A stretch of 64,000 nucleotides of DNA. Source: Microbacterium murale. GTDB lineage: Bacteria > Actinomycetota > Actinomycetes > Actinomycetales > Microbacteriaceae. The position numbers and the translations under genes were made by a program. A model generated the notes under the pieces. The model ran no database searches and had not been told where the DNA came from. It was given only the letters and a program-made list of their open reading frames with translations. Shown here piece by piece: positions 23,306 to 32,083 of the stretch; position 1 is the stretch's first letter, and each line of letters begins with the position of its first letter. The stretch covers positions 2,046,001 through 2,110,000 of the forward strand of contig NZ_JAUSXK010000001.1 in NCBI RefSeq assembly GCF_030815955.1, given 5' to 3'.

Positions 23306-25346
23306 CGATGACCGTGCGGATCGCGTCGAGCACGCGAGCCACCGTCATGCCGCGCGCGGCGAGCGCCTCATCCGCTGGTGCGGAGAGTCCGAACTCATCG
23401 ATCCCGACAATCGCTCCAGCAGGACCGACCAGTTCGTGCCAGCCGAATGAGGCGGCCGCCTCGACCGCCACCCGGGCGGTGATGGCCGCGGGCAGAATCT
23501 GCTCACGGTACTGCGGGTCCTGTGCGGCGAACCATTCACGGCTCGGCATCGACACCACGCGGACGGCGATCCCCTCGTCGCCCGCGATACGCGACGCCTC
23601 GAGAGCGAGGGCGACCTCGCTGCCGGTGGCGATGATGATCGCCCGAGCGTCGGCGGTGTCAGCCACCACATACCCGCCGCGACGAACTCCTGCGTGGACG
23701 TCATCCAAGGGAAGGTCGAGCACGGGAACACCCTGGCGACCCAGCACGAGACCCGCAGGGCCCGAGTTCTCGAGCACGGCCGCCCAGGCGGCGACGGTCT
23801 CGTTCGCATCGGCCGGTCGTACGACGGTGAAGTTCGGGATCGCGCGCAGGCTCGCGAGGTGCTCGATCGGCTGGTGCGTGGGTCCGTCCTGACCGAGCGC
23901 CACCGAGTCGTGCGACCAGATGTAGGTCACAGGCAGGTTCATGAGCGCGGCAAGACGAATCGACGGGCGCTGATAGTCGCTGAACACCAGGAAGGTGCCG
24001 CCGAAGACACGCCAGCCGCCCGAGAGCGCGATGCCGTTCATCGCGGCGGCCATCGCGTGCTCCCGCACGCCCCAGTGGATGTTGCGACCGGAGTAGTCGC
24101 CGAGACCGGTCGAGGTGGGAAGGAACGACCCGCCGCCCTTGATCTCGGTGCGGTTCGGTTCCGCGAGGTCGGCCGAGCCGCCCCACAGCCCCGGCATCAC
24201 GTCGGCGAGTGCCTGAATGGTCTTGCCGGAGGCGTCGCGCGTGGAGACCGAGGAGCCGGGCTCGAACTGCGGGAGCGACGAGAACAGATCTGAGGGCATG
24301 CTCCGGGCCGACAGCGCGGCGAACGTTGCGGCGCGGTCGGGATGAGCGTGAGCCCACGCGTCGAAGCGCTCCTGCCAGGCTCCTCGAACGAGCGCGCCCC
24401 GCGCGGTCACCTCCCGTGCGGTCGCGAGCACCTCATCGGAAACAGTGAAAGGCGCGTCGTCGACACCGAGGGCGTCACGGAGTGCCGCCACCTCCGTCGC
24501 GCCGAGCGGGGCGCCGTGGGATGCCGCGGTGTTGACCGCGCCAGGGGAGGGATAGGCGATCTGCGACTTCAGCAGGATCAGGCGTGGCTTTCCGGCCACC
24601 GTCGTGGCGCTCAATGCCGCGTCGAGTCCGGCGATGTCGACGTCACCGTCGCCTGCGAGCTCCACTCGATGCACATCCCAGCCCTGGGCGCGGAAGCGCG
24701 CCGCTGCATCCTCCGACGACGTCAACGCTGTGCCGCCCTCGATCTGGATGTCGTTGTCGTCATAGATCACGGTGAGGTTGTCCAAGCCGAGGCGTCCAGC
24801 CAGCGCGCCCGCCTCATACGACAGACCCTCCTGCAGGTCGCCATCGGATGCCAGGACGAAAACGCGGCGGTTGAACACCGATTCGCCGGCGGCCGCGTCG
24901 GGGTCGAGGAGAGCGCGTTCGTGCACGAAGCCCATCGCCATGCCCACGGCCGTCGCCAGGCCCTGGCCGAGCGGACCGGTCGTGGTCTCCACGCCGGCGG
25001 TGTGCCTGAACTCGGGGTGACCCGGTGTGCGCGAGTCGAGTGTGCGGAACGCGCGCAGGTCATCGAGAGTGACGTCGTAGCCCGAGAGGTAGAGCTGGAT
25101 GTAGAGCAGGATGCTCGCGTGGCCGCACGACAGGATGAACCGGTCACGACCGATCCAGCTCGGGTCGGCGGGATCGTGCCGAAGGTGTCGCTGGAACAGC
25201 AGCGTCGCCGCGGGCGCCAGTGCGATCGCGGTACCGGGATGCCCGGACTTCGCGCGTTCGACGGAATCGGCGGCCAGAAGGCGGGCCGTGGTGATCAATG
25301 CGTCGTCGATCAGGGCGGCGTCGACGTTGGCGGTGGCGTTTGACAT
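23295..25346 (-). CDS. tkt: Transketolase
   Basis: 683 residues, full-length thiamine diphosphate enzyme moving two-carbon units in the pentose phosphate pathway. Landmarks: SVERAKSGHPGTAIALAPA, RDRFILSCGHAS, ETTTGPLGQGLATAVGMA, the ThDP motif SDGDLQEG...NLTVIYDDNDIQIEG, and in the second half HWGVREHAMAAAMNGIAL with the catalytic Glu, plus the Arg/His phosphate site near GQDGPTHQPIEHLAS. It faces the GntR regulator and PTS operon with one operator beside its start. It is thus probably a second, inducible transketolase serving the imported sugar rather than the housekeeping copy. Confidence 0.93.
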   Translation of the reverse strand: MSNATANVDAALIDDALITTARLLAADSVERAKSGHPGTAIALAPAATLLFQRHLRHDPADPSWIGRDRFILSCGHASILLYIQLYLSGYDVTLDDLRAFRTLDSRTPGHPEFRHTAGVETTTGPLGQGLATAVGMAMGFVHERALLDPDAAAGESVFNRRVFVLASDGDLQEGLSYEAGALAGRLGLDNLTVIYDDNDIQIEGGTALTSSEDAAARFRAQGWDVHRVELAGDGDVDIAGLDAALSATTVAGKPRLILLKSQIAYPSPGAVNTAASHGAPLGATEVAALRDALGVDDAPFTVSDEVLATAREVTARGALVRGAWQERFDAWAHAHPDRAATFAALSARSMPSDLFSSLPQFEPGSSVSTRDASGKTIQALADVMPGLWGGSADLAEPNRTEIKGGGSFLPTSTGLGDYSGRNIHWGVREHAMAAAMNGIALSGGWRVFGGTFLVFSDYQRPSIRLAALMNLPVTYIWSHDSVALGQDGPTHQPIEHLASLRAIPNFTVVRPADANETVAAWAAVLENSGPAGLVLGRQGVPVLDLPLDDVHAGVRRGGYVVADTADARAIIIATGSEVALALEASRIAGDEGIAVRVVSMPSREWFAAQDPQYREQILPAAITARVAVEAAASFGWHELVGPAGAIVGIDEFGLSAPADEALAARGMTVARVLDAIRTVIATD

Positions 25347-25369
25347 GAGCTACCTCGCTTTCATATTCA

Positions 25370-25385
25370 TTATGACGTCATGATG
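25370..25385. promoter_or_regulatory. GntR operator copy 1 (beside tkt)
   Basis: TTATGACGTCATGATG, containing the 10-bp palindrome ATGACGTCAT. It lies 24 bases before the tkt start codon and is the exact reverse complement of the copy at 25454-25469. Confidence 0.75.
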
Positions 25386-25453
25386 TCGCAGGGCGAAAAT
25401 CCCCCGATCGTCAACAGGTTATGGGCAGGTTTGCGGAGATCGAAGCAAAGTGG

Positions 25454-25469
25454 CATCATGACGTCATAA
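25454..25469. promoter_or_regulatory. GntR operator copy 2 (beside gntR/PTS operon)
   Basis: CATCATGACGTCATAA, the perfect reverse complement of 25370-25385, 84 bp away (eight helical turns). Two same-face sites invite cooperative binding or looping that would shut both divergent promoters. Confidence 0.75.
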
Positions 25470-25505
25470 CAACTCTTCCGCTCAAGGGTGATCAAGGAGG
25501 CTGCC

Positions 25506-26252
25506 ATGGAGCTGACTGCGGGAACAACCAAGTACCGCGCGGTGCGTGCCAAACTGCTCGACCGCATCTCGTCGCTCCCCGTCGGCGAGCGCATTCCGTC
25601 CGAAGCTGAGCTCTGCGACGAGTTCGAGGTCAGTCGCATCACCCTCCGCCACGCTGTCGACGGTCTCGTGCAGGACGGTCGGCTGGCGCGTGAGCATGGC
25701 CGCGGAACTTTCGTGACGGAACCCACAGCGAGCGAACGCCACCCTGAGCGGTTCACTGACACAGTTCTCGGGCTCCACCGGCAACAGACCAGCGAGGGCC
25801 ACCTCGTGTCGACTCGCGTCCTGCGCCAGGAACTCGTGCCGGCCGAAGCCCTCGTCGCGGAGAAGCTCGGCATCGAGGTGGGTGACAGCGTCATCAAACT
25901 CGTTCGCCTGCGTTACGTGGACCGTCAACTGCACCAGCACGTGGTCACGTACCTGCCCTACGAGAGATACCCCGATGTGATCACGGCGGATCTCTCCGAG
26001 GCATCCCTCTTCGATTTCCTCGAAGCACGCTACGGCGTGTTCCTGGTGCGCAACGATCTGATCGTGCGCGTCGAAGAGGCGAGCGCGGAGGTCGCACTCA
26101 ACCTCGAAGTGGCGCCAGGACTGCGCCTTCTCACCATCGACTCGACTGTGGCCGACGAAGGCGATGTCCCCGTCGCTTTCGGCACCGCGCGGCACTCGCC
26201 TGACACCAGCGAGATCACCCTCAATCTGCGCTCCACGCGCGCCGCGAACTGA
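25506..26252 (+). CDS. GntR-family regulator, HutC/UTRA type
   Basis: 248 residues from ATG 25506 (AAGGAGG five bases upstream). N-terminal GntR winged helix: KYRAVRAKLLDRISSLPVGERIPSEAELCDEFEVSRITLRHAVDGLVQDGRLAREHGRGTFV. The C-terminal UTRA ligand domain (about 90-240) carries ALVAEKLGIEVGDSVIKLVRLRYVD and the closing DVPVAFGTARHSPDTSEITL. UTRA domains typically bind sugar phosphates. It heads the PTS operon and probably binds the twin ATGACGTCAT sites. Confidence 0.92.
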   Translation: MELTAGTTKYRAVRAKLLDRISSLPVGERIPSEAELCDEFEVSRITLRHAVDGLVQDGRLAREHGRGTFVTEPTASERHPERFTDTVLGLHRQQTSEGHLVSTRVLRQELVPAEALVAEKLGIEVGDSVIKLVRLRYVDRQLHQHVVTYLPYERYPDVITADLSEASLFDFLEARYGVFLVRNDLIVRVEEASAEVALNLEVAPGLRLLTIDSTVADEGDVPVAFGTARHSPDTSEITLNLRSTRAAN

Positions 26253-26267
26253 CAGGAGAAGAACGAC

Positions 26268-26720
26268 ATGCTCACCGAACACCTCACTGCAGGACGAGTG
26301 CAGTTCGCCGAGAACCTGCCTGGGTGGCGGGACGCGATCGAACTCGTCAGCGCGCCCCTCGTGGACGACGGATCGATCACGCGCGACTACGTCGACGCCA
26401 TGCTGGAATCAATCGCCGCCGGAGGTACTTACATCGACCTCGGCTATGGCATTGCTCTGGCACATGCCCGCCCGGAGCGCGGCGTGGTGAAGACCGCGCT
26501 CTCCGCGCTATGGGTGCGTCCTGCCGTGCTCCTGAACGATGATGAGGCGCACCCGATCTCGCTGTTCGTGTGTCTCGCGGCGGCCGATGACTCCAGTCAC
26601 CTCGCCACCATGGCGCAGCTCGCTGAGCTTCTCTCCGATGACACCGCCCGGAGCTCCTTCCTCGCGGCCACCACATCCGCCGAAGTGGCGGCAATACTCC
26701 AGAAAGGAGCCCTCAAATGA
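26268..26720 (+). CDS. PTS EIIA component, mannitol/fructose fold (ascorbate-type system)
   Basis: 150 residues of the PTS EIIA type 2 fold. The phosphorylated histidine is His66 in GIALAHARPE, preceded by the helix YVDAMLESIAAGGTYIDLGYG. It takes phosphate from HPr and passes it to Cys8 of EIIB. Its stop overlaps the EIIB start (ATGA). Together with EIIB and EIIC downstream it forms a complete three-protein enzyme II. Confidence 0.9.
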   Translation: MLTEHLTAGRVQFAENLPGWRDAIELVSAPLVDDGSITRDYVDAMLESIAAGGTYIDLGYGIALAHARPERGVVKTALSALWVRPAVLLNDDEAHPISLFVCLAAADDSSHLATMAQLAELLSDDTARSSFLAATTSAEVAAILQKGALK

Positions 26721-26995
26721 CCAAATTCCTCGCGGTGTGCAGCACGGGCCTCGGCAGCAGCTTCATGGTGCACATGAACATCGAGAAGGTACTGAAGGAA
26801 CTCGGCGTCAGCGGTATCACCGTCGATCACACCGACCTCGGTTCGGTCGCCCGCGGTGACGCCGACGCTGTGTTCGTGGGATCGGACCTGGCTGAAGCCG
26901 CCTCCGGCATCGGCGATGTCGTCGTTCTCGACAGCATCATCGATCTGAACGAGCTGCGTACCAAGGTCGACGAAGCCGTCAAGCGGCACGCCTGA
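26717..26995 (+). CDS. PTS EIIB component, ascorbate/lactose-like
   Basis: 92 residues. The phosphorylated Cys8 sits in the P-loop FLAVCSTGLGSSFMVHMNIEKVL, the SgaB/UlaB pattern. The rest is a compact alternating fold ending DLNELRTKVDEAVKRHA. It delivers phosphate to the sugar during transport by the EIIC encoded next. Confidence 0.92.
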   Translation: MTKFLAVCSTGLGSSFMVHMNIEKVLKELGVSGITVDHTDLGSVARGDADAVFVGSDLAEAASGIGDVVVLDSIIDLNELRTKVDEAVKRHA

Positions 26996-27042
26996 CCCAC
27001 TCCCATACTTCCGACTTTCACTGACGAAAGGACACATCCCCG

Positions 27043-28485
27043 ATGGATGCCGTACTCGATGTTCTCTTGGACATCTTCACCCAGCCGGCGGTCATCGTCG
27101 CGCTCATCGCTCTGATCGGTCTGGCCGTCCAGAGCAAGTCCTTCAGCGACGTGCTGAAGGGCACGGTTCGCACGCTGGTCGGATTCCTGGTGCTTGCTGC
27201 CGGTGCTGGAGTCATCGTGGGCTCGCTCGACCCCTTCGGCGCCATGTTCCAGCATGCGTTCAACGTGCAGGGTGTGGTGCCCAACAACGAGGCGATCCTC
27301 GGACAGGTGCTGCTGGATTACGGTTCGGCCGCCGCGCTGATCTTCTTCTTCGGCATGCTCGTGAACATCGTGCTGGCCGCGACGACCCGGTTCAAGTACA
27401 TCTACCTCTCCGGCCATGTCGCCTTCTACATCGCCGCGATGTTCGCAGTCATCCTCGGAGTCGCAGGCTTCGATACCTGGGCGGTGGTGCTCTGGGGGTC
27501 GATCGCACAGGGCATTTACATGGTGGTTTCGCCGGCGCTGGTTCAGCCGTTCATGCGCAAGGTGACCGGCACCGACGACGTCGCCCTCGGCCATACCGGT
27601 GGCCTCGGCATCGCTCTGAGCGGACTCGTCGCACTTGTCACGCGGGGTAAGGGAACCTCGAAGTCGACCGAGGAGATCGACTTTCCGAAGGGTCTCGGAT
27701 TCCTCCGCGACACGACCGTCATCGTCGCCCTGTCGATGGCCGTCATCTACATCATCGTCGGTCTCTTCGCCGGCGCCCCCTACATCGAGGAAGAGCTGTC
27801 CGACGGCCAGAACTTCATCGTGTTCCTCGTGCTGCTGGCCGCGACCTTCTCCGCAGGCGTCTTCATCATCCTCGCGGGTGTGCGCGTCGTTCTCGCCGAG
27901 ATCGTGCCGGCGTTCAAGGGCATCTCCGAAAAGCTCGTCAAGAACGCGCGTCCGGCGCTCGACGTTCCGATCGTCTTCCCCTTCGCACCGAACGCCGTCC
28001 TCATCGGCTTCCTCGCCAGCTTCGCCGGCGGCATCGTCGGGATGCTGGGAATGGCGGCCATGGGAACGGCCATCATCATCCCGGGCGTCGTCGCGCACTT
28101 CATGACCGGTGCCGCATCCGGTGTGATCGGCAACGCCGTGGGCGGCCGTCGTGGAGCTGTGCTCGGCGCATTCGCGAACGGCATCGCGATCACGTTCCTC
28201 CCGCTCTTCCTGCTACCCGTTCTCGGCGATATCGGGCTCTCCAACGCGACGTTCTCGGACTCCGACTACGGCGTCTTCGGGCTCATCGTCGGTGGCGTGT
28301 CCTCGGCAGGCGGCCAGATCGCAGTCATCGTCACGCTCCTGCTGTCGCTCGTCGTCCTGTACGTCCTGACGTTCGTCATGCGCGCCCGCGACAAGCGGTT
28401 GGCCGCACGCAACGCCACACCGGAAGCGCAGGAGCACCAGGCTGAGGCCGACCTCGCGGTCGAGCACGGCCGCAAGGCCGAATAG
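27043..28485 (+). CDS. PTS EIIC permease, SgaT/UlaA (ascorbate) family
   Basis: 480 residues with about 11 membrane helices. UlaA-family features include the start DVLLDIFTQPAVIVALIALIGLAVQ, the LVGFLVLAAGAGVIVGSLDPFGAMF segment, and HTGGLGIALSGLVAL before a large loop. The GFLASFAGGIVGMLGMAAMGTAIIIPGVVAHFMTGAASGVIGNAVGGRRGAVLGAFANG half is also typical. It imports and, with EIIB, phosphorylates an ascorbate-like or polyol sugar. Ula-pathway enzymes (UlaG, D, E, F) are absent here, so the true substrate may differ. The C-tail is charged and cytoplasmic. Confidence 0.92.
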   Translation: MDAVLDVLLDIFTQPAVIVALIALIGLAVQSKSFSDVLKGTVRTLVGFLVLAAGAGVIVGSLDPFGAMFQHAFNVQGVVPNNEAILGQVLLDYGSAAALIFFFGMLVNIVLAATTRFKYIYLSGHVAFYIAAMFAVILGVAGFDTWAVVLWGSIAQGIYMVVSPALVQPFMRKVTGTDDVALGHTGGLGIALSGLVALVTRGKGTSKSTEEIDFPKGLGFLRDTTVIVALSMAVIYIIVGLFAGAPYIEEELSDGQNFIVFLVLLAATFSAGVFIILAGVRVVLAEIVPAFKGISEKLVKNARPALDVPIVFPFAPNAVLIGFLASFAGGIVGMLGMAAMGTAIIIPGVVAHFMTGAASGVIGNAVGGRRGAVLGAFANGIAITFLPLFLLPVLGDIGLSNATFSDSDYGVFGLIVGGVSSAGGQIAVIVTLLLSLVVLYVLTFVMRARDKRLAARNATPEAQEHQAEADLAVEHGRKAE

Positions 28486-28490
28486 GGCGA

Positions 28491-28529
28491 CCGCTGTTCC
28501 GGTCCTGCGTACGCAGACCGGAACAGCGG
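28491..28529 (+). terminator. 14-bp perfect hairpin inside the PTS operon
   Basis: Arms 28491-28504 and 28516-28529 (CCGCTGTTCCGGTC and complement) are exact. The 11-base loop CTGCGTACGCA can extend the stem by four more pairs. It begins six bases after the EIIC stop. With no U-run and two co-directional genes following, it may act as an RNA stabiliser or partial terminator that sets expression levels. Confidence 0.6.
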
Positions 28530-28556
28530 ATCCTTACCCAGAAGGATGATGAGGCG

Positions 28557-29231
28557 ATGACACAGATGCTGTTCCCGGTGGACGGGGTGCTGTTCGACTG
28601 CGACGGCGTACTGGTGGATTCCCTCGAACCTGCCGCCGTCGCGTGGGATGCGTGGTCGAGCCGGTACGCACCGGGCTACGACTTCCGCACCCAGATGGAA
28701 CACGGGGTGCGGGCGGCCGACGTGATCGCGACACTCGTCGACCCAGAGATCCTCGCAGAGGCGATCACCGCACTCGATCAGGCCGAGGTGACGAGCGCAT
28801 TCGCGACCGCCGGGATCCCCGGTGCGGTCGATCTCACCCGGTCGCTTCCGGCGGATCGGTGGGCCGTCGTCACATCGGCGACTCGTGCTCTCGCCCGCCG
28901 CCGACTCGCTTCTGCGCATCACCCCGAACCGCGCTTCCTGATCACCGCGGATGACGTGACGAACGGCAAACCCGACCCGGAACCCTACCGCCGTGGCGCC
29001 GAGGCGCTCGGCCTCGACCCCGCAGCGTGCGCGGTGCTGGAGGATGCCCCGGCAGGTGTCCGCGCAGCGCGCACCGCAGGCGTGCGCTGGGTGATCGGGG
29101 TCGGCGACCACCTCGAGGGCACGCCCGTTGACGCGCACGTGTCCGATCTCCGCGCGGTGGCGTACCAGAACGGCGCGCTCACCGTCCTCACTGTCGATGG
29201 CGCACTTGCCTCGGCGCAGACCTCCCACTGA
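28557..29231 (+). CDS. HAD-family sugar phosphatase / beta-phosphoglucomutase-like
   Basis: 224 residues of HAD subfamily I: motif I DCDGVLVDSLEP, motif II VVTSATRAL, motif III KPDPEPYRRG and motif IV LEDAPAGVRAARTAG. The cap is the small helical type used by sugar phosphatases (for example the 2-deoxyglucose-6-phosphate phosphatase group). Placed after a PTS, it may dephosphorylate or detoxify the imported sugar phosphate. Start ATG has GAAGGATGATGAGGCG upstream. Confidence 0.88.
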   Translation: MTQMLFPVDGVLFDCDGVLVDSLEPAAVAWDAWSSRYAPGYDFRTQMEHGVRAADVIATLVDPEILAEAITALDQAEVTSAFATAGIPGAVDLTRSLPADRWAVVTSATRALARRRLASAHHPEPRFLITADDVTNGKPDPEPYRRGAEALGLDPAACAVLEDAPAGVRAARTAGVRWVIGVGDHLEGTPVDAHVSDLRAVAYQNGALTVLTVDGALASAQTSH

Positions 29232-29245
29232 AAGAACCCTTACTC

Positions 29246-29515
29246 ATGGCAACCACCTCCACCGTCGTCATCGGCTCCACGTCCGGCCTGCACTCGCGGC
29301 CGGCATCGCTCTTCGCCAAGGCGGCGGCTGCTTCCGGCAACACGGTGTCTCTGTCTGCGGGCGGGAAGAAGGCCAACGGTGCAAGCCTGCTAGCGCTCAT
29401 GACGCTCGGCCTGAAGATGGGCGATGAGGTCGACGTCACGGTGGAGGGCGATGGCGAGGAAGCGGTCCTCGAGGAACTCGCCGCGTTGCTGGCCAGCAAC
29501 CTCGACGAGGCTTGA
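29246..29515 (+). CDS. HPr-like phosphocarrier protein
   Basis: 89 residues, standard HPr size. The phosphorylated His16 is in STSGLHSRPASLFAKAA, and the regulatory serine is Ser47 in KKANGASLLALMTLGL. It carries phosphate from enzyme I to the EIIA at 26268. A dedicated HPr as last gene of a PTS operon is less usual than a single housekeeping ptsH. Enzyme I is not in the window. Confidence 0.92.
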   Translation: MATTSTVVIGSTSGLHSRPASLFAKAAAASGNTVSLSAGGKKANGASLLALMTLGLKMGDEVDVTVEGDGEEAVLEELAALLASNLDEA

Positions 29516-29529
29516 AAGTACTGAAGCGG

Positions 29530-32073
29530 CTAAAGCCGATCCACCCCGGTCACGGTGACGACGGCTTCGCCCGCCTCATCTGATGCGGCGAGATCGATCG
29601 TCGCGGAGATGCCCCAGTCGTGGTCGCCGGCGGGGTCATCGAGGATCTGCCGCACGGTCCACGTCGAAGCGCCCTCGGTGAGAAGCAGCAGCTTCGAGCT
29701 TCGCGCATCCGAACCGGTGAGGATCTCGTCGTGCTCGGCGAAGTAGGCGTCGAGCGCGTCGTTCCAGCCGTCTTCACCGAATGCCGGATCGAGTGCGGCC
29801 AGAGCGTCGACGTCTTCGCGGGCGGCGAGCTGCACGTGGCGGAACAACTCGTTGCGCACCAGGATGCGGAACGCGCGCACGTTGCTCGTGAGACGCTTCG
29901 GCGCCGGCGGCACGATCGGCTCTTCGAGGTGCTCGGCGGCCTTCAGCGCGTCGAGATCGACGATGCCGTTGTCGGTGCCGGCCCGCAGTTCCTCCCACTC
30001 GTCGAGCAGGCTCGAATCGACCTGACGGACGAGTTCTCCGAGCCACTCGATGAGGTCGCGCAGATCCTCGTTCTTCAGGTCCTCAGGGATCGTCTGCGAG
30101 GCTGCACGGTAGGCATCGGAGAGGTACCGCAGCACCACGCCCTCTGACCTGGCGATCTTGTAGTACGCGACATATTCCCCGAACGACATGGCACGCTCGT
30201 ACATGTCGCGCACCACGGCCTTCGGATGCAGCTCGAAGTCGCGGATCCATGGCTGCGCCGCGCTGTATGTCTCGAACGTCGCGCTCAGCAGCTCTTCCAG
30301 CGGCTTCGGATACGTGATCTGCTCGAGCAGTTCCATGCGCTCTTCGTACTCGATGCCCTCGCGCTTCATCTCGGCGACGGCGTCGCCTCGGGCGAGGAAC
30401 TCCTGCTGGCTCAGGACCGCCCGCGGGTCATCCAGGGTCGACTCCACGATCGAGATCATGTCGAGGGCGAAGGTGGCGGCATCCGGATCGAGCAGCTCGA
30501 ACGCGGCCAACGCGAACGGCGACAGCGGCTGGTTGAGCGCGAAGTTCGGCTGCAGGTCGACGGTCAGGCTGATCGTGCCGTCGGCCGCCTGCTCGACGAT
30601 GCCTGATTCGCGCAGCGTCCGGTAGATGCCCAGAGCGCGCAGCGCGAGAAGGCGCTGCCGTGCTCGTGGCTCATGGTTGTCGTATACCAGTGCGCGCATA
30701 TTCTCGAACGTGTCGCCACCGCGGCCGATGACGTTGAGCATCATCGCGCTCGTGATCTGCATGTGCGAGGTCAGAGTCTCCGGCTCTGCGTCGACGAGTT
30801 TGCGGAACGACGGCTCGCCCCAGGACACGAACCCGTCCGGCGCCTTCTTGCGGATGATCTTGCGCTTCTTCTTCGGATCGTCTCCCGCCTTGCGGATCAG
30901 CGCGGCGTTCTCGGTCTCATGCTCGGGCGCCTGTGCGACGACCGTGCCGGCGGTGTCGAAGCCGGCGCGGCCGGCGCGCCCCGCGATCTGGTGGAACTCA
31001 CGGGCGTTCAACTGCCGCATGCGCGTGCCGTCGAACTTCGTCAGCGCGGTGAGGAGCACAGTGCGGATGGGAACGTTGATGCCGACACCCAGGGTGTCGG
31101 TGCCGCAGATCACCCGCAGCATGCCTCGCTGAGCGAGCTGTTCGACCAGGCGTCGGTACTTCGGCAGCATGCCGGCGTGATGAACACCGATTCCTGCGCG
31201 CAGGAACTTGGACAGCGTCTTGCCGAACGCCGTCGTGAAGCGGAATTCGCCGATGAGTTCGGCGATCTGATCGCGCTGCTCCCTCGTCGCGATCTTCGTG
31301 CTCGACAGCGCCTGGGCGCGTTCCATGGCGGCGGCCTGCGAGAAGTGCACGACGTAGATCGGTGCCTGACCCGTGGTCAGCAGGTCTTCGACGGTCTCGT
31401 GGATCGGCGTCAGCTCGTAGTAGAAGTGCAGCGGCACCGGGCGTTCGACGCCGGTCACTGTCGCCGTCTCGCGGCCGGTGCGGCGAGTCAGGTCGTCAGC
31501 CAGTGCGGTCACGTCGCCGAGCGTTGCCGACATCAGGATGAACTGCGTCTGCGGAAGCGTCAGCAGCGGCACCTGCCACGCCCACCCTCGCTCAGGGTCG
31601 GCGTAGAAGTGGAACTCGTCCATGACGACCTGGCCGACGTCGGCGTCAGGACCCTGACGAAGTGCGAGGTTGGCGAGGATCTCGGCTGTGCAGCAGATGA
31701 TCGGAGCATCCGCGTTGACCGACGAATCACCCGTGATCATGCCGACGTTCTCAGGTCCGAAGGTGTCGACGAGGGCAAAGAACTTCTCGCTGACGAGCGC
31801 CTTGATCGGTGCCGTGTAGTAGCTGCGCCGACCCTCGACGAGGGCGGCGAAGTGCGCGCCGACAGCGACGAGCGACTTCCCGGTACCGGTCGGAGTCGAC
31901 AGGATCAGGTTCTGCCCCGAGACGATCTCGATGACCGCCTCGTCCTGAGCCGGATACAGCTGGATGCCGGTGGCCTCTGCCCACTCGACGAACGCCAGGT
32001 ACACGGCATCCGGATCGACTGCTCCCGAATCGTCGCGTAGAGAGGCCGGATCGAGGCGTGCGGGGGAAGTCAT
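29530..32073 (-). CDS. DEAD/DEAH-box superfamily 2 helicase with DUF3516 C-terminus
   Basis: 847 residues from ATG 32073 (AGGATC upstream; an ATG seven codons earlier overlaps the MFS stop). Helicase motifs: YPAQDEAVIEI (Q-like), LSTPTGTGKSLVAVGAHF (Walker A), YTAPIKALVSEKFFALV, VVMDEFHFYAD (motif II, DEFH), LMSATLGDVTAL (III), VICGTDTLGVGINVPIRTV (V) and QIAGRAGRAGFDT (VI), the Ski2-like set. The last 350 residues correspond to the actinobacterial DUF3516 region. Likely an RNA helicase in RNA turnover or ribosome work. Confidence 0.92.
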   Translation of the reverse strand: MTSPARLDPASLRDDSGAVDPDAVYLAFVEWAEATGIQLYPAQDEAVIEIVSGQNLILSTPTGTGKSLVAVGAHFAALVEGRRSYYTAPIKALVSEKFFALVDTFGPENVGMITGDSSVNADAPIICCTAEILANLALRQGPDADVGQVVMDEFHFYADPERGWAWQVPLLTLPQTQFILMSATLGDVTALADDLTRRTGRETATVTGVERPVPLHFYYELTPIHETVEDLLTTGQAPIYVVHFSQAAAMERAQALSSTKIATREQRDQIAELIGEFRFTTAFGKTLSKFLRAGIGVHHAGMLPKYRRLVEQLAQRGMLRVICGTDTLGVGINVPIRTVLLTALTKFDGTRMRQLNAREFHQIAGRAGRAGFDTAGTVVAQAPEHETENAALIRKAGDDPKKKRKIIRKKAPDGFVSWGEPSFRKLVDAEPETLTSHMQITSAMMLNVIGRGGDTFENMRALVYDNHEPRARQRLLALRALGIYRTLRESGIVEQAADGTISLTVDLQPNFALNQPLSPFALAAFELLDPDAATFALDMISIVESTLDDPRAVLSQQEFLARGDAVAEMKREGIEYEERMELLEQITYPKPLEELLSATFETYSAAQPWIRDFELHPKAVVRDMYERAMSFGEYVAYYKIARSEGVVLRYLSDAYRAASQTIPEDLKNEDLRDLIEWLGELVRQVDSSLLDEWEELRAGTDNGIVDLDALKAAEHLEEPIVPPAPKRLTSNVRAFRILVRNELFRHVQLAAREDVDALAALDPAFGEDGWNDALDAYFAEHDEILTGSDARSSKLLLLTEGASTWTVRQILDDPAGDHDWGISATIDLAASDEAGEAVVTVTGVDRL

Positions 32074-32083
32074 GATCCTTCGA

